Part shown: one piece after another, positions 25,313 to 33,584 of the stretch
How the letters are laid out: each line of letters begins with the position of its first letter
Position numbering within the stretch: position 1 is the first letter of the stretch
Assembly: GCA_031254875.1 (NCBI GenBank)
Contig: JAIRTW010000075.1
Location: 1-35,107 of the forward strand
Direction of reading: 5' to 3'
Length of the DNA stretch: 35,107 nt
Source of the DNA: Candidatus Bathycorpusculum termitum
GTDB taxonomy: Archaea; Thermoproteota; Bathyarchaeia; Bathyarchaeales; Bathycorpusculaceae
Notes under the pieces: generated by a model
What the model was told of the DNA's origin: nothing
What the model saw: only the letters and a program-made list of their open reading frames with translations
The model's database searches: none
Program-made: the position numbers and the translations under genes

Positions 25313-26803
25313 TTAAGAATTATGTTCTAAATAGTATCGTGCGGCCCCTAGAATTAATCCGTTTGTAAGTTCACCTGAGCCATAACGGCGTTTTCCATCC
25401 TCATCAACTCCGTGACCAAATCCCTCGACGAGTTCGTGAGTGGGCTGGTCAAGGAAGAGACACATGTTTTTAGTGTAGTTAGTGTTATAAATAGCCAAGA
25501 AACTGTATGCAATTTTTGTGTAAACCATAGGCGAAACGTTCATTGCATTTTGGTCGCTATCTAGAACTGTCCATGTTCGTCCATCCGCTAACACTACCCA
25601 TTCCCATTGCCACCCCGCCCCTGAGGTTGGAGAGGCTGGGCCTTCGCCGAAGGCACGGAATTTTCCGGTTATATTATAGTGGGCTTCGTGTGCTGAGTAC
25701 GTCATATTTACTAGAGTTGTTAGCCGGGGGTCATTATTTTCTATTTCAAAAAACGCGCAAAGCAAAGGCTCGCATGAAATTGCTGCTCTAGGAAGCATAA
25801 CATTGCCGCTTACTGCAATGTATTCTGATGAAAATATGTTATCTAATACTTTTCCAGGTGAGGCTTTAAGTTCTGGCCAAAAAGCGGCAAAGCCGCTTGC
25901 TATATAATAGGCATATATGCTCATGTCTGCTTCTGCCCATGGCTTTATTGTAGGAATTAAATTGGCGTAATTAGTTCGATTGTACTCCTGTCCGTGGAGT
26001 GTAATGTTTTCTACCCTCGTGGTGTATTCGTTATATTTTCTTAGATTGTTTAATGCAACAAACATACGTCCTGTGTCTATGATGTCGATATAGTCGTCTG
26101 GCATGATGTCTGAGTTATCGCGGAAAACTCCTCCGGTATCTGATCGGTAGAACCAATATGGGTTGTTTGCCTTGTTTAGTTCCCGGGTTTCCAGCCAGTC
26201 TAAAACTTTGTTTATTCTTTCATTAAATCCCCAGGTTTCAGTACGGTTGATTAACCCTATTTTTTCTGCGTCAATAGTTGCTTGAATGTAGACTCCTAAA
26301 TCCCAATCTGTGAAGCAGGGTGCATCTACACCGGATTTGGGCAGTCCAGTTGTTTTATCAACTCCTACACTTGGCTTGAAGTAGTTCCACGCAAAGTTTG
26401 CTATAGTCCGCCAAGTTGTGGGGTCTATTGTCTGGGTGGTTCCTAAGAAGCCGGGTTCTTTCACTACCCGGTCTGGATCTGGGCTAGTGTTTGATGCTTT
26501 GGGGGTCGTATGTGTACTGGTGCTATCTGGTGTTTCTTTGTTGTTGGATGTTGCTGATGGTTTGGTTGCATTTGGCGTAGCGGCTGACGTATCGATGTTT
26601 TGTGGAGTTTGTGTTTGTAGAAAGACAAAAAGAGATGCTAAAATAATAACTATGAATCCTGTTGTTGCCAGAATTTTTGTTTTTTTGCTAAAGTTTTTGA
26701 GGTGAATGCGTTTGGATCCTTTGTTTGTGGGTTCGGTTGCTTTGATGTGGCTTAGTGGATCAGCAATGCGGTGAAGTATGCGGATTTTTTGGTAGTTGCT
26801 CAT
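25313..26803 (-). CDS. Membrane-anchored DUF3131-like protein
   Basis: 496 residues from ATG 26803. One N-terminal membrane helix (about 43-63, ILATTGFIVIILASLFVFL) follows a basic cytoplasmic segment; a Thr/Ser/Asn/Pro-rich stalk (about 65-117) then leads to a large external domain. The domain contains TTGLPKSGVDAPCFTDWDLGVYIQA, WFYRSDTGGVFRDNSD, DTGRMFVALNNLRKY and FGEGP, which match the pattern of DUF3131 proteins, an uncharacterised group with the look of an (alpha/alpha)-barrel carbohydrate-active enzyme. Several Asn-X-Ser/Thr sites are present. Its place between ugd and the flippase suggests processing of the exported glycan. A GTG at 26818 lies ahead of the Shine-Dalgarno site and is rejected as start. 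Confidence 0.75.
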   Translation of the reverse strand: MSNYQKIRILHRIADPLSHIKATEPTNKGSKRIHLKNFSKKTKILATTGFIVIILASLFVFLQTQTPQNIDTSAATPNATKPSATSNNKETPDSTSTHTTPKASNTSPDPDRVVKEPGFLGTTQTIDPTTWRTIANFAWNYFKPSVGVDKTTGLPKSGVDAPCFTDWDLGVYIQATIDAEKIGLINRTETWGFNERINKVLDWLETRELNKANNPYWFYRSDTGGVFRDNSDIMPDDYIDIIDTGRMFVALNNLRKYNEYTTRVENITLHGQEYNRTNYANLIPTIKPWAEADMSIYAYYIASGFAAFWPELKASPGKVLDNIFSSEYIAVSGNVMLPRAAISCEPLLCAFFEIENNDPRLTTLVNMTYSAHEAHYNITGKFRAFGEGPASPTSGAGWQWEWVVLADGRTWTVLDSDQNAMNVSPMVYTKIAYSFLAIYNTNYTKNMCLFLDQPTHELVEGFGHGVDEDGKRRYGSGELTNGLILGAARYYLEHNS

Positions 26804-26809
26804 TTTTTT

Positions 26810-26815
26810 CTCCTT
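26810..26815 (-). promoter_or_regulatory. Shine-Dalgarno AAGGAG setting the DUF3131-like start
   Basis: On the minus strand AAGGAG lies six bases before the ATG at 26803. The longer GTG start would overlap this element, so ATG is preferred. Confidence 0.6.
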
Positions 26816-27102
26816 CACAGGATGCGTTGGTTTAATTCTGACCTTTTAGCTGGCAATAACCCACGCTGAGTTATGTGTATGTTTGGTTTTTTATTAAAGT
26901 TGTTGAATATATTCTTTGAAGAGTCAATTTAGCTACGGTGCAACAGTAACGGGGTAGTGGTCTTTTAGTTTTTCAATATCGGTGGAGTTGTAGAAATTAT
27001 TTGTGGGGGGCGCTTTGATTTTGGGCTGAAAACCAAAAGTGATAAACATTACCTAGGCACCAACACTAAACTTAAAACTATACGTGGGGGGAGAAGAGGA
27101 AA

Positions 27103-28689
27103 ATGAGCAAGGCTGCTGATATGGCGAAGGTTTCAGCTAAGGGCGGCTTTCATCTGCTTTGGGGGCTGGTTATATCTACGGTTATCTCGGCTGTGGGCGT
27201 TATTGTTATCGCTAGGTTGTTGGGTGCAGATAATCTGGGGCTCTACACAATTGCCATTGTTGCTCCTACGATGATTGCGACTTTTAGGGATTGGGGTGTA
27301 AACACTGCGATGGTTCGATATACTGCGCAGTATAATAGTGAAAACAATATTTCTAAGGTGCGTAGTATTTTTGTTTCGGGGCTTGTTTTTGAACTTGTTT
27401 TCGGTTTGTCACTTTCGATTTTGTCGGTTTCACTTTCGGGTTTTCTGGCGAATGTGGCGTTTCAGCGTCCAGAAATAGTTCAATTAATTCAAATATCTTC
27501 GTTATTTATTTTGAGTGGTGCGCTGATGAATGCTGCGGGTGCTGCTTTTACTGGTATGGAACGTCTACACCTCAACAGTATCATGTTAATTGTCCAATCC
27601 CTAGTTAAGACCGGATTAACAATCGCACTTGTGATTTTTGGTTTAGGTACCCTAGGAGCGACCCTTGGTTTTTCTGTTGCTGTTCTATGTGCAGGTATAA
27701 CCGGTGTTTTGCTTATGTATGCCCTGTATTCCTCTCTGCCCAAACCTCCCAACGGCAAATTAGCTATAGGTGAAACAATAAAGACCCTGCTAAAGTATGG
27801 TTTTCCGCTTTCTATAGGCGCGATTTTGATTGGTTTTCTTGCCCTTTTCTATAACCTCATTATGGCAATTTTTGTCACCGACAACAGTGCCATAGGTAAC
27901 TATTCTGTTGCACAAAATTTTGTTGTCCTAATCACTTTATTTGCTACCCCAGTGGCAACCATGCTCTTTCCGGCTTTCTCCAAACTTGACTATCGAAAAA
28001 ATCCCAAAGACCTAAAAAACGTTTTCCAATACTCCGTAAAGTATGCGGCCCTCATAGTTGTACCGGTTACTGTTTTAGTTATGTCACTTGCCGAACCCGC
28101 CATCAACACCGTATTAGCTGGCTACTCCCAGGCACCTTTTTACCTCATGGTGCTGTCCGTATCCTACCTATTTTCCGCCCTTGGCAGTCTAAGTATCAGC
28201 AACCTCATAAACAGTCAAGGGGACACAAAATATAACCTCAAACTATCCATTCTCCAAGCCGTCATAGGCTTCCCCTTGGGGTTTGTGCTGATTTCCCACT
28301 TCGGTATAATCGGTTTGATTGTTAGCACCCTCATAGTTGTGTTTCCAGGGCTGATTTTGAGCTTAGGCTACATAAAAAAACGCTACGGCGTCTCAGTAGA
28401 CTGGGGCTCATCTGCAAAAATCCTAATATCAGCTACCGTCACCGGAATCTTGACGTATCTCACAGTTACCTGGCTGCCCTTTATCAGTCCAATCCGACTC
28501 GCAATAGGCGTGGTTATGTTTGTGGTTGTTTTTGTACTGCTTGTAATTTTCACCCAAACCCTAACTAGAACCGACTTGGGCAACATTCAAACAATCGTGG
28601 AAGGGCTGGGTCCACTGCGTAAACCCCTACAAATCATGATGAGTATGATAGAAAAACTAATGCCTAAATCCTCTCAAACACACAATTAA
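27103..28689 (+). CDS. Oligosaccharide flippase, Wzx/MATE-like (MOP superfamily)
   Basis: 528 residues with about fourteen membrane helices. The N-terminus KGGFHLLWGLVISTVISAVGVIVIARLLGADNLGLYTIAIVAPTMI is characteristic of polysaccharide-biosynthesis flippases. AAGAAFTGMERLHLNS and the second-half repeat (FATPVATMLFPAFSKL; NLINSQGDTKYNLKLSIL) follow. It would move a lipid-linked oligosaccharide from the inner to the outer face, where the GT-C-like proteins and transferases act. ATG 27103 follows a purine-rich GGGGGGAGAAGAGG ribosome site. It diverges from the DUF3131-like gene across 299 bases that hold only weak promoter-like A/T-rich tracts. Confidence 0.9.
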   Translation: MSKAADMAKVSAKGGFHLLWGLVISTVISAVGVIVIARLLGADNLGLYTIAIVAPTMIATFRDWGVNTAMVRYTAQYNSENNISKVRSIFVSGLVFELVFGLSLSILSVSLSGFLANVAFQRPEIVQLIQISSLFILSGALMNAAGAAFTGMERLHLNSIMLIVQSLVKTGLTIALVIFGLGTLGATLGFSVAVLCAGITGVLLMYALYSSLPKPPNGKLAIGETIKTLLKYGFPLSIGAILIGFLALFYNLIMAIFVTDNSAIGNYSVAQNFVVLITLFATPVATMLFPAFSKLDYRKNPKDLKNVFQYSVKYAALIVVPVTVLVMSLAEPAINTVLAGYSQAPFYLMVLSVSYLFSALGSLSISNLINSQGDTKYNLKLSILQAVIGFPLGFVLISHFGIIGLIVSTLIVVFPGLILSLGYIKKRYGVSVDWGSSAKILISATVTGILTYLTVTWLPFISPIRLAIGVVMFVVVFVLLVIFTQTLTRTDLGNIQTIVEGLGPLRKPLQIMMSMIEKLMPKSSQTHN

Positions 28690-28808
28690 ACACCTATCGC
28701 GCAACACTCATAACACCAAAAAATAGATTTACATACCCCGAAAAACCGTCCATCAGCCGCCGTTTTATAATCCCGTTAATTTTCCTCCTGATTTGCTAAA
28801 TAAGTAAG

Positions 28809-28816
28809 CTATAATA
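28809..28816 (+). promoter_or_regulatory. TATA box for rmlA
   Basis: CTATAATA is centred about 36 bases before ATG 28848. It predicts a leader of only about ten bases, and no Shine-Dalgarno site is seen, so rmlA may be nearly leaderless. Confidence 0.45.
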
Positions 28817-28847
28817 CCTCGCTTTCCCCTTAAAATTTGCGATTAAT

Positions 28848-29906
28848 ATGAAAGCTCTTGTCCTCAGCGGCGGCAAAGGAACTCGGCTTCGCCCCCTAAC
28901 TTTTACCTGCGCTAAACAGCTTATCCCAGTAGCAAACAAACCTATCTTGGGATACGTCCTTGATCAGGTTGCAGCAACACCCATAAAGAAGGTAGGAATC
29001 ATCACAGCACCTGAAACAGGCCACTTCGTTGAAAACTATGTCGCTGATGGTTCCAGCTGGAACCTTGATGCGTGCTACATTCCACAAAAACCCCTGGGCT
29101 TGGCGCATGCAGTAAAAACAGCTAAACCATTTTTGGGCAAAGATTCTTTTGTTATGTGCCTAGGCGATAACGTAACAGGACAGGGCTTAGCGGGGTTTAT
29201 TAAAAAATTTAAAGCTGACCATCTGGATGCGTTAATTATCCTCAAAGAAGTGGATAACCCCTCTAGTTTTGGTATTGCTCAGCTAGATGAAAAAGGCAAC
29301 ATTATCCGGCTTGTGGAAAAGCCCAAGACTCCCATGGGTAATCTTGCCATCATTGGCACATATCTGTTTTCAAACAGAGTGCATGATGCCATTGAGCGAA
29401 TTAAGCCGTCGTGGCGGGGGGAACTCGAGATTACTGATGCGATTCAAGAGATGATTAACTTAGGTTTTGCGGTGAAGGCTGAAATTCTTAATTCTTGGTG
29501 GCTTGATACCGGCAAAAAAGATGATATCTTGTCTGCTAATGCCCGAATTTTAGATGAATATGTTCAGCTTGATGTTAAGGGTAAGGTTATCAACAGCACC
29601 ATAGTTGGACGTGTAAAGATTGAGGCTGGGGCTCAAATTCTAAACAGCATTGTTCGCGGCCCCTGTGTGATTGGTCGAAATGTTTTAATTGAAAATTCTT
29701 TCATTGGACCCTATACAAGTGTTGGTGATGATTCAAAAATCTGCAATTCTAGTCTTGAATATTGTGTGGTGCAGGAATGTGTTAGTGTGCAAAATGTGGA
29801 GCGGCTTGAGGACAGTCTAATTGGAAAAAACGCCAAGGTCGCCCGCAGCCCACGCGGCAGAATCATAAAATTGAATGTCGGTGACTACTCTGAGCTTGAA
29901 GTGTAG
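28848..29906 (+). CDS. rmlA: Glucose-1-phosphate thymidylyltransferase, long form
   Basis: 352 residues. MKALVLSGGKGTRLRPLTFTCAKQLIPVANKP is the nucleotidyltransferase signature. DNVTGQGL (metal Asp), SSFGIAQLDEKGNIIRLVEKPKTP, WRGELEITDAIQEMI and WWLDTGKKDDIL are diagnostic for RmlA. Unlike the short bacterial enzyme of about 290 residues, it has a C-terminal extension (about 245-352) of hexapeptide-like repeats (IGRNVLIENSFIGPYTSVGD), a left-handed beta-helix as found in many archaeal and actinobacterial long forms. It makes dTDP-glucose, the first step to dTDP-L-rhamnose, and heads the A-C-B-D set. Confidence 0.92.
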   Translation: MKALVLSGGKGTRLRPLTFTCAKQLIPVANKPILGYVLDQVAATPIKKVGIITAPETGHFVENYVADGSSWNLDACYIPQKPLGLAHAVKTAKPFLGKDSFVMCLGDNVTGQGLAGFIKKFKADHLDALIILKEVDNPSSFGIAQLDEKGNIIRLVEKPKTPMGNLAIIGTYLFSNRVHDAIERIKPSWRGELEITDAIQEMINLGFAVKAEILNSWWLDTGKKDDILSANARILDEYVQLDVKGKVINSTIVGRVKIEAGAQILNSIVRGPCVIGRNVLIENSFIGPYTSVGDDSKICNSSLEYCVVQECVSVQNVERLEDSLIGKNAKVARSPRGRIIKLNVGDYSELEV

Positions 29907-29919
29907 CGGCAATGGGAAG

Positions 29920-29929
29920 TATTTATAAG
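29920..29929 (+). promoter_or_regulatory. Probable TATA box ahead of rmlC
   Basis: TATTTATAAG, centred about 40 bases before ATG 29966, could start an independent rmlC-rmlB-rmlD transcript, since rmlC is separated from rmlA by 59 bases. Confidence 0.5.
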
Positions 29930-29965
29930 GATTCTTAAACGCTATGTTGACAGCAGGTAAGTGCG

Positions 29966-30469
29966 ATGTTAGACGGGATAAGAATCAAGCCCATAACGCG
30001 CCTCGTGGATGAACGGGGATTTTTTAGCGAAATTATGCGCAACGATTGGAGAGACGTTTTTGGAGACGACACCATAGCGCAGATAAATCATACCTTTACT
30101 TATCCCAATGTTATCCGGGCTTGGCATCGTCACATTCGTGGTCAGGTGGATTATTTTTTGGTCTTGGAGGGTTCAATCAAACTCTGTGCGTTTGACGACA
30201 AAACCTCCGAGCTCACTGAACTAGTTTCCAGCGGCACCGAGTTACAGGTGGTTAGGATACCGGGGTATTACTGGCATGGTTTTAAAGCCGTTGGTTCTAA
30301 ACCGGTATTGCTTGTGTATTATACCACTATGCTCTATAATGCCGCTGATCCTGATGAGGAACGGCGGGTTTGGAATGATCCAACACTTATTCCTCAAAGT
30401 ATAAACGGTAAACGATCTGATGCGCGTGTTGGTAAAAGCTGGGATTGGAATATTCCCCCTCATAGGTGA
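29966..30469 (+). CDS. rmlC: dTDP-4-dehydrorhamnose 3,5-epimerase-like protein
   Basis: 167 residues, cupin-like. RLVDERGFFSEIMRNDW (12-28) matches the RmlC N-terminal signature. The catalytic His region, usually RGLHxQ, appears as RAWHRHIRGQVDYFLVLEG (51-69) with His54 in place. VRIPGYYWHGFKAVG and the C-terminal DEERRVWNDPTLI follow. It epimerises dTDP-4-keto-6-deoxyglucose at C3 and C5. The surrounding rmlA, rmlB and rmlD make this assignment strong, although a 3-epimerase-only relative cannot be excluded. Its TGA lies inside the ribosome site of rmlB. Confidence 0.87.
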   Translation: MLDGIRIKPITRLVDERGFFSEIMRNDWRDVFGDDTIAQINHTFTYPNVIRAWHRHIRGQVDYFLVLEGSIKLCAFDDKTSELTELVSSGTELQVVRIPGYYWHGFKAVGSKPVLLVYYTTMLYNAADPDEERRVWNDPTLIPQSINGKRSDARVGKSWDWNIPPHR

Positions 30470-30470
30470 T
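30464..30470 (+). promoter_or_regulatory. Shine-Dalgarno AGGTGAT containing the rmlC stop
   Basis: AGGTGAT is an exact archaeal Shine-Dalgarno core and includes the rmlC TGA. It is seven bases before ATG 30478, which gives the canonical RmlB N-terminus. Confidence 0.7.
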
Positions 30471-30477
30471 GATAAGT

Positions 30478-31485
30478 ATGAAAGTGTTAGTGACTGGCGG
30501 TTTAGGGTTCATCGGAAGCAGTTTCTGCCGATACATGCTTGCCGAGCACCCTGACTGTGAATTGATAAACGTGGACAAAGTCGGCATAGGCGCAAACCCC
30601 GCTAACCTCCATGGCGTAGATAATAATAAGCGCTACACCTTCATCAAAGGTGACATCTGCAACTCCCAGCTAATGAATCGAGTGGTTCACCAAGTTGACG
30701 CTGTCATAAACATCGCTGCAGAAACCCATGTTGATAGAAGCATCTCAGATCCCAACGCATTTTTACAAAACAACACCGTGGGAACCTTTACGGTTCTTGA
30801 AGCCATCCGAAGACACAACCCCAAAGCTCGGCTTGTACAAGTATCCACTGATGAGGTTTACGGTGAAACCCTCGAGGGCTCCTTCACAGAGAATACCCCC
30901 CCCAAACCCTCTAATCCCTACTCAGCCTCCAAAGCTGCCGCTGACATGTTTGTACTATCTTACCATAAAACCTACGGTTTAAACGCCACCATTACTCGAT
31001 GCACTAATAATTTTGGTCCCTACCAACTTCCCGAAAAACTCATACCTAAAACCATCATACGCGCATTACGTGACCTGCCAATTCCCATCTATGGCAAAGG
31101 CATCAACATCCGCGACTGGATATATGTTGATGACCACTGCAAAGCCATCGGCTCAGTTCTTGAAAAAGGTAAACCAGGAGAAATCTATAACATATCTGCC
31201 GGCAACGAAGTCACAAACATCGAGATAGTAAAAAAAATCATCACCTGCCTCAAAAAACCCGAGAGTCTAATAACCTTCGTGGAAGACCGACCCGGCCATG
31301 ATGTCCGCTACAGTTTAGACTCTCAAAAAATCCGCGATAAACTGGGATGGACGCCTAAAGAAACCTTCGAAGACGCCTTGACCTCGACAGTAAAGTGGTA
31401 TCTTGAAAATGAGCGTTGGTGGACACCCTTTGCTACTGATGTAATTTTACATCCTACACCATGGAAGCGGGGTGGTATACGTTGA
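30478..31485 (+). CDS. rmlB: dTDP-glucose 4,6-dehydratase
   Basis: 335 residues from ATG 30478. MKVLVTGGLGFIGSSFCRYML holds the NAD-binding GxxGxxG. NIAAETHVDRSISDPNAFLQNN is the RmlB-specific segment; STDEVYGE and YSASKAAADMFVLSYHKTYG contain the catalytic Asp-Glu and Tyr/Lys pairs, and RCTNNFGPYQLPEKLIP completes the family fingerprint. It converts dTDP-glucose to dTDP-4-keto-6-deoxyglucose. Upstream GTG 30466 and ATG 30469 overlap the ribosome site and add non-conserved residues. Confidence 0.95.
   Translation: MKVLVTGGLGFIGSSFCRYMLAEHPDCELINVDKVGIGANPANLHGVDNNKRYTFIKGDICNSQLMNRVVHQVDAVINIAAETHVDRSISDPNAFLQNNTVGTFTVLEAIRRHNPKARLVQVSTDEVYGETLEGSFTENTPPKPSNPYSASKAAADMFVLSYHKTYGLNATITRCTNNFGPYQLPEKLIPKTIIRALRDLPIPIYGKGINIRDWIYVDDHCKAIGSVLEKGKPGEIYNISAGNEVTNIEIVKKIITCLKKPESLITFVEDRPGHDVRYSLDSQKIRDKLGWTPKETFEDALTSTVKWYLENERWWTPFATDVILHPTPWKRGGIR
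31470..31476 (+). promoter_or_regulatory. Shine-Dalgarno GGGTGGT setting the rmlD start
   Basis: The element is five bases before TTG 31482, which overlaps the rmlB stop (TTGA). The ATG at 31461 precedes the site and adds seven non-conserved residues. Confidence 0.5.
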
Positions 31486-32366
31486 AACTCTTAATCACCG
31501 GCGCAAATGGCCTTTTTGGTTCAAAATTGGCGCAAATGGCCCTTGAAAGAGGATTTGAGGTTTACTCCTCTGACCTTGAAGCCCAATCAGCTTATGGCAC
31601 ACCTCTTAGAATGGATGTTTCAATCAAGGCACAGGTCGATGATGTCTTTCGCCGTATAAAACCCGATGTAGTGGTACATGCTGCCTCGTTAACTGATGTG
31701 GATAAATGTGAATTCCACAAAGGGGTTGCTTGGAAGGTTAACGTAGATGGCACGATGCATATACGAGAAGCAACTGAGCGTGAAGAGGCCTTTTTAATTT
31801 ACCTATCCACCGATTATGTGTTTAGCGGCGAGAAAGGTTTCTATGTAGAATCCGATGCAGCCGATCCCCAAAACTACTATGGCCTAACAAAATTAATCGC
31901 TGAAGAAATCGTTCAAACCCTGCCTGAATTTTTCATTGCACGCCCAAGCGTAATCTATGGTGCTGTGCCTGCTGGGGGAAAAGTCAACTTTGCCCTCTGG
32001 CTCATCGAAACCCTTCGCAGGGGCGAACGTGTCAAAATCGTCAAAGATCAATGGAACACTCCAACACTTAACACTAACCTTGCAGAGATGATCCTAGAAG
32101 TCGCCGAACGCCGTTTGTTTGGACTCTACCATCTGTGTGGTGCCACAAGAATCAGCCGCTTAGACTTCGCCAAGAAAATTGCGGATGTTTTTAATTTAGA
32201 TAAGGACCTGATCGATAAGGTTTCTTCTTCACATTTTTCGTGGCCTGCTAAGCGTCCTGAGGATTCTTCGCTTAATACGTCTTTGACACAGAGGGTTCTT
32301 AAATCTAAACCGTTGCCTTTGGAGGCGGCGCTTGCACAGCTAAAAGCCGAGTTAGCCCAAAAATAG
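31482..32366 (+). CDS. rmlD: dTDP-4-dehydrorhamnose reductase
   Basis: 294 residues from TTG 31482. KLLITGANGLFGSKLAQMALERG is the NAD(P)H motif. VVVHAASLTDVDKCE, YLSTDYVFSGEKGFYVESD and YYGLTKLIAEEIV (Tyr/Lys pair) are typical of RmlD; NTPTLNTNLAEMILEVAER corresponds to the family's TSPTxxxxLA block. It reduces dTDP-4-keto-L-rhamnose to dTDP-L-rhamnose, ending the pathway coded by the three preceding genes. The four-base TTGA overlap with rmlB implies coupled translation. Confidence 0.92.
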   Translation: MKLLITGANGLFGSKLAQMALERGFEVYSSDLEAQSAYGTPLRMDVSIKAQVDDVFRRIKPDVVVHAASLTDVDKCEFHKGVAWKVNVDGTMHIREATEREEAFLIYLSTDYVFSGEKGFYVESDAADPQNYYGLTKLIAEEIVQTLPEFFIARPSVIYGAVPAGGKVNFALWLIETLRRGERVKIVKDQWNTPTLNTNLAEMILEVAERRLFGLYHLCGATRISRLDFAKKIADVFNLDKDLIDKVSSSHFSWPAKRPEDSSLNTSLTQRVLKSKPLPLEAALAQLKAELAQK

Positions 32367-32418
32367 AATCAGCTAAGCGTAACTGTTATAGCGAACTATG
32401 CTTTTTTGCATGCTTAGT

Positions 32419-32739
32419 ATGATGAAACAGTCGAGCATCAAGCAGATCGCAAGGCAACGTATCGAAATATTGTTTGGGCAAGCTAAAAAAACAGCCGGTT
32501 CAAACCCCCAGTTAGCGGCTGTATATGTCGAGTTCGCACGGCGAATTGCAATGGCTGCCCGCATACGTTTACCGCTAGAGTTTCGGCGTGAAACCTGCAG
32601 GGAATGTAATGCCCTATTTATTCATGGGGTTAACTGCAGGGTTAGGGTAAAACAGAAAAGGGAGCCTCATGTGGTAGTAACATGTTTAAACTGCGGGAAT
32701 CAAACCCGTTATATGTTAAGAAAAAGGTGCGGAGTATAA
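32419..32739 (+). CDS. rnp4: Ribonuclease P protein component 4 (Rpp21/Rpr2)
   Basis: 106 residues from ATG 32419; ATG 32422 is equivalent and ATG 32398 would add seven residues. Two helices (IKQIARQRIEILFGQAKK; NPQLAAVYVEFARRIAMAARIRLP) are followed by a zinc ribbon with cysteine pairs CREC (60-63) and CLNC (89-92), the layout of archaeal Rpp21. The protein helps the RNase P RNA cleave tRNA 5' leaders. Its TAA is directly followed by the CRM/YhbY gene. It marks the end of the glycan locus and is a strong archaeal indicator. Confidence 0.9.
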   Translation: MMKQSSIKQIARQRIEILFGQAKKTAGSNPQLAAVYVEFARRIAMAARIRLPLEFRRETCRECNALFIHGVNCRVRVKQKREPHVVVTCLNCGNQTRYMLRKRCGV

Positions 32740-33045
32740 TTGAGCAAGATAACGACAAAGATGAAGCGCCATGTTAGACACGTTCTAAAAGATGAAAACC
32801 CCACGATTTGGGTGGGCAAAGATGGTTTAACTGTGCAGTCGATAAGCGAGATTGAGAAGCAACTACAGAAGAACAAAATGGTTAAGGTGCGGATTTTACC
32901 TGCGGCGCTCAAGGAACTGACTACCGCCGAAGAAATTGCCACAAAAGCCGCAAAAGAGACTGAGGCGGCGTTAGTGGAAGTCAGGGGACATGTGTTTATT
33001 CTGTTTAGAAAACGTCGCGCTGAACCTGAGCCGCCTAAGCCATAG
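32740..33045 (+). CDS. CRM/YhbY-domain RNA-binding protein
   Basis: 101 residues, TTG start directly after the rnp4 stop, with GGAG six bases ahead. One CRM domain fills most of the chain: KRHVRHVLKDENPTIWVGKDGLT includes the GxxG loop (GKDG, about 26-29), then the helix SISEIEKQLQKNKMVKVRIL and the final strand VEVRGHVFILFRKR. Single CRM proteins bind rRNA precursors and take part in large-subunit assembly. The short Pro/Glu tail is unremarkable. It is followed by a seven-T run that may stop transcription. Confidence 0.92.
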   Translation: MSKITTKMKRHVRHVLKDENPTIWVGKDGLTVQSISEIEKQLQKNKMVKVRILPAALKELTTAEEIATKAAKETEAALVEVRGHVFILFRKRRAEPEPPKP

Positions 33046-33046
33046 C

Positions 33047-33053
33047 TTTTTTT
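33047..33053 (+). terminator. T-run after the CRM/YhbY gene
   Basis: A run of seven T's begins just after the TAG. Archaeal RNA polymerase terminates at such runs without needing a hairpin. The TATA box of the next gene starts seven bases later. Confidence 0.45.
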
Positions 33054-33059
33054 GTAATG

Positions 33060-33067
33060 TATAAATA
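33060..33067 (+). promoter_or_regulatory. TATA box for the hemerythrin-domain gene
   Basis: TATAAATA is a consensus archaeal TATA box. It predicts transcription from about 33090, a leader of about 10-20 bases. Confidence 0.6.
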
Positions 33068-33100
33068 CTTCCCAAGTTTTCTTATTTTTAGTAGATTTAG

Positions 33101-33556
33101 GTGATTGTTTTGGGTCTTGGTGAATCTCTCAAACGTGACCATGATGTATATCGTCGGTTTTTTGCTAAAATGTCAAAAACAACCCTAAAGGATGGGCCGA
33201 TGCGGGAATCTGCTCTCAAAGAGGTTATGCAGAGTATCTATACCCATCATGAAGCGGAGGAACTGACGATTTTTCCCAAGATGATGCAGATAGCAGAATT
33301 GCGGGGGATGGCGTTTGAGCTTGAAGTGGAGCATACCGACATGAAGCGGCTCTTTGAAGCCCTAAAAATAGATCGTACTGATACAGAAATCTGGAAGTAC
33401 AAACTTGCATCCATATATGATATTATGCATGCTCATTGGCTTAAAGAGGAGGAGGATTTAACGCCGTTTGGTTTGGACTATTTTTCTGAGGCTGATTGGG
33501 TGCAGATAGGCAAACGGTTCGATGAAATAATCCTTAAAAATGGTTCCCCTTTTTAG
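33101..33556 (+). CDS. Hemerythrin HHE-domain protein
   Basis: 151 residues forming a four-helix bundle with the di-iron ligand pattern: KRDHDVYRRFF (His14), YTHHEAEELTIFP (His49/50 and Glu54), EVEHTDMKRLFEAL (His78) and IMHAHWLKEEEDLTP (His110/112 and nearby Glu). Such proteins bind O2, NO or iron, or sense redox state; the exact role is unknown. GTG 33101 lies within AGGTGAT, an excellent Shine-Dalgarno sequence, so TTG 33110, four bases after that element, may be the real start and would shorten the protein by three residues. It stands alone with its own TATA box and a 3' hairpin. Confidence 0.88.
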   Translation: MIVLGLGESLKRDHDVYRRFFAKMSKTTLKDGPMRESALKEVMQSIYTHHEAEELTIFPKMMQIAELRGMAFELEVEHTDMKRLFEALKIDRTDTEIWKYKLASIYDIMHAHWLKEEEDLTPFGLDYFSEADWVQIGKRFDEIILKNGSPF

Positions 33557-33563
33557 ACTTTTT

Positions 33564-33584
33564 ACACCGTCTTTTTGGCGGTGT
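33564..33584 (+). terminator. Terminator-like hairpin after the hemerythrin gene
   Basis: ACACCGTC and GGCGGTGT form an 8-bp stem (one G-T pair) with a TTTTT loop, starting eight bases after the stop; a further T-run follows at 33596-33600. Confidence 0.6.

Noticed and set aside
32374-32417. CTAAGC/GCTTAG inverted repeat over the rnp4 start as a regulatory hairpin
   Set aside because: Only six pairs with a long loop and one of several possible starts inside; too weak to claim.
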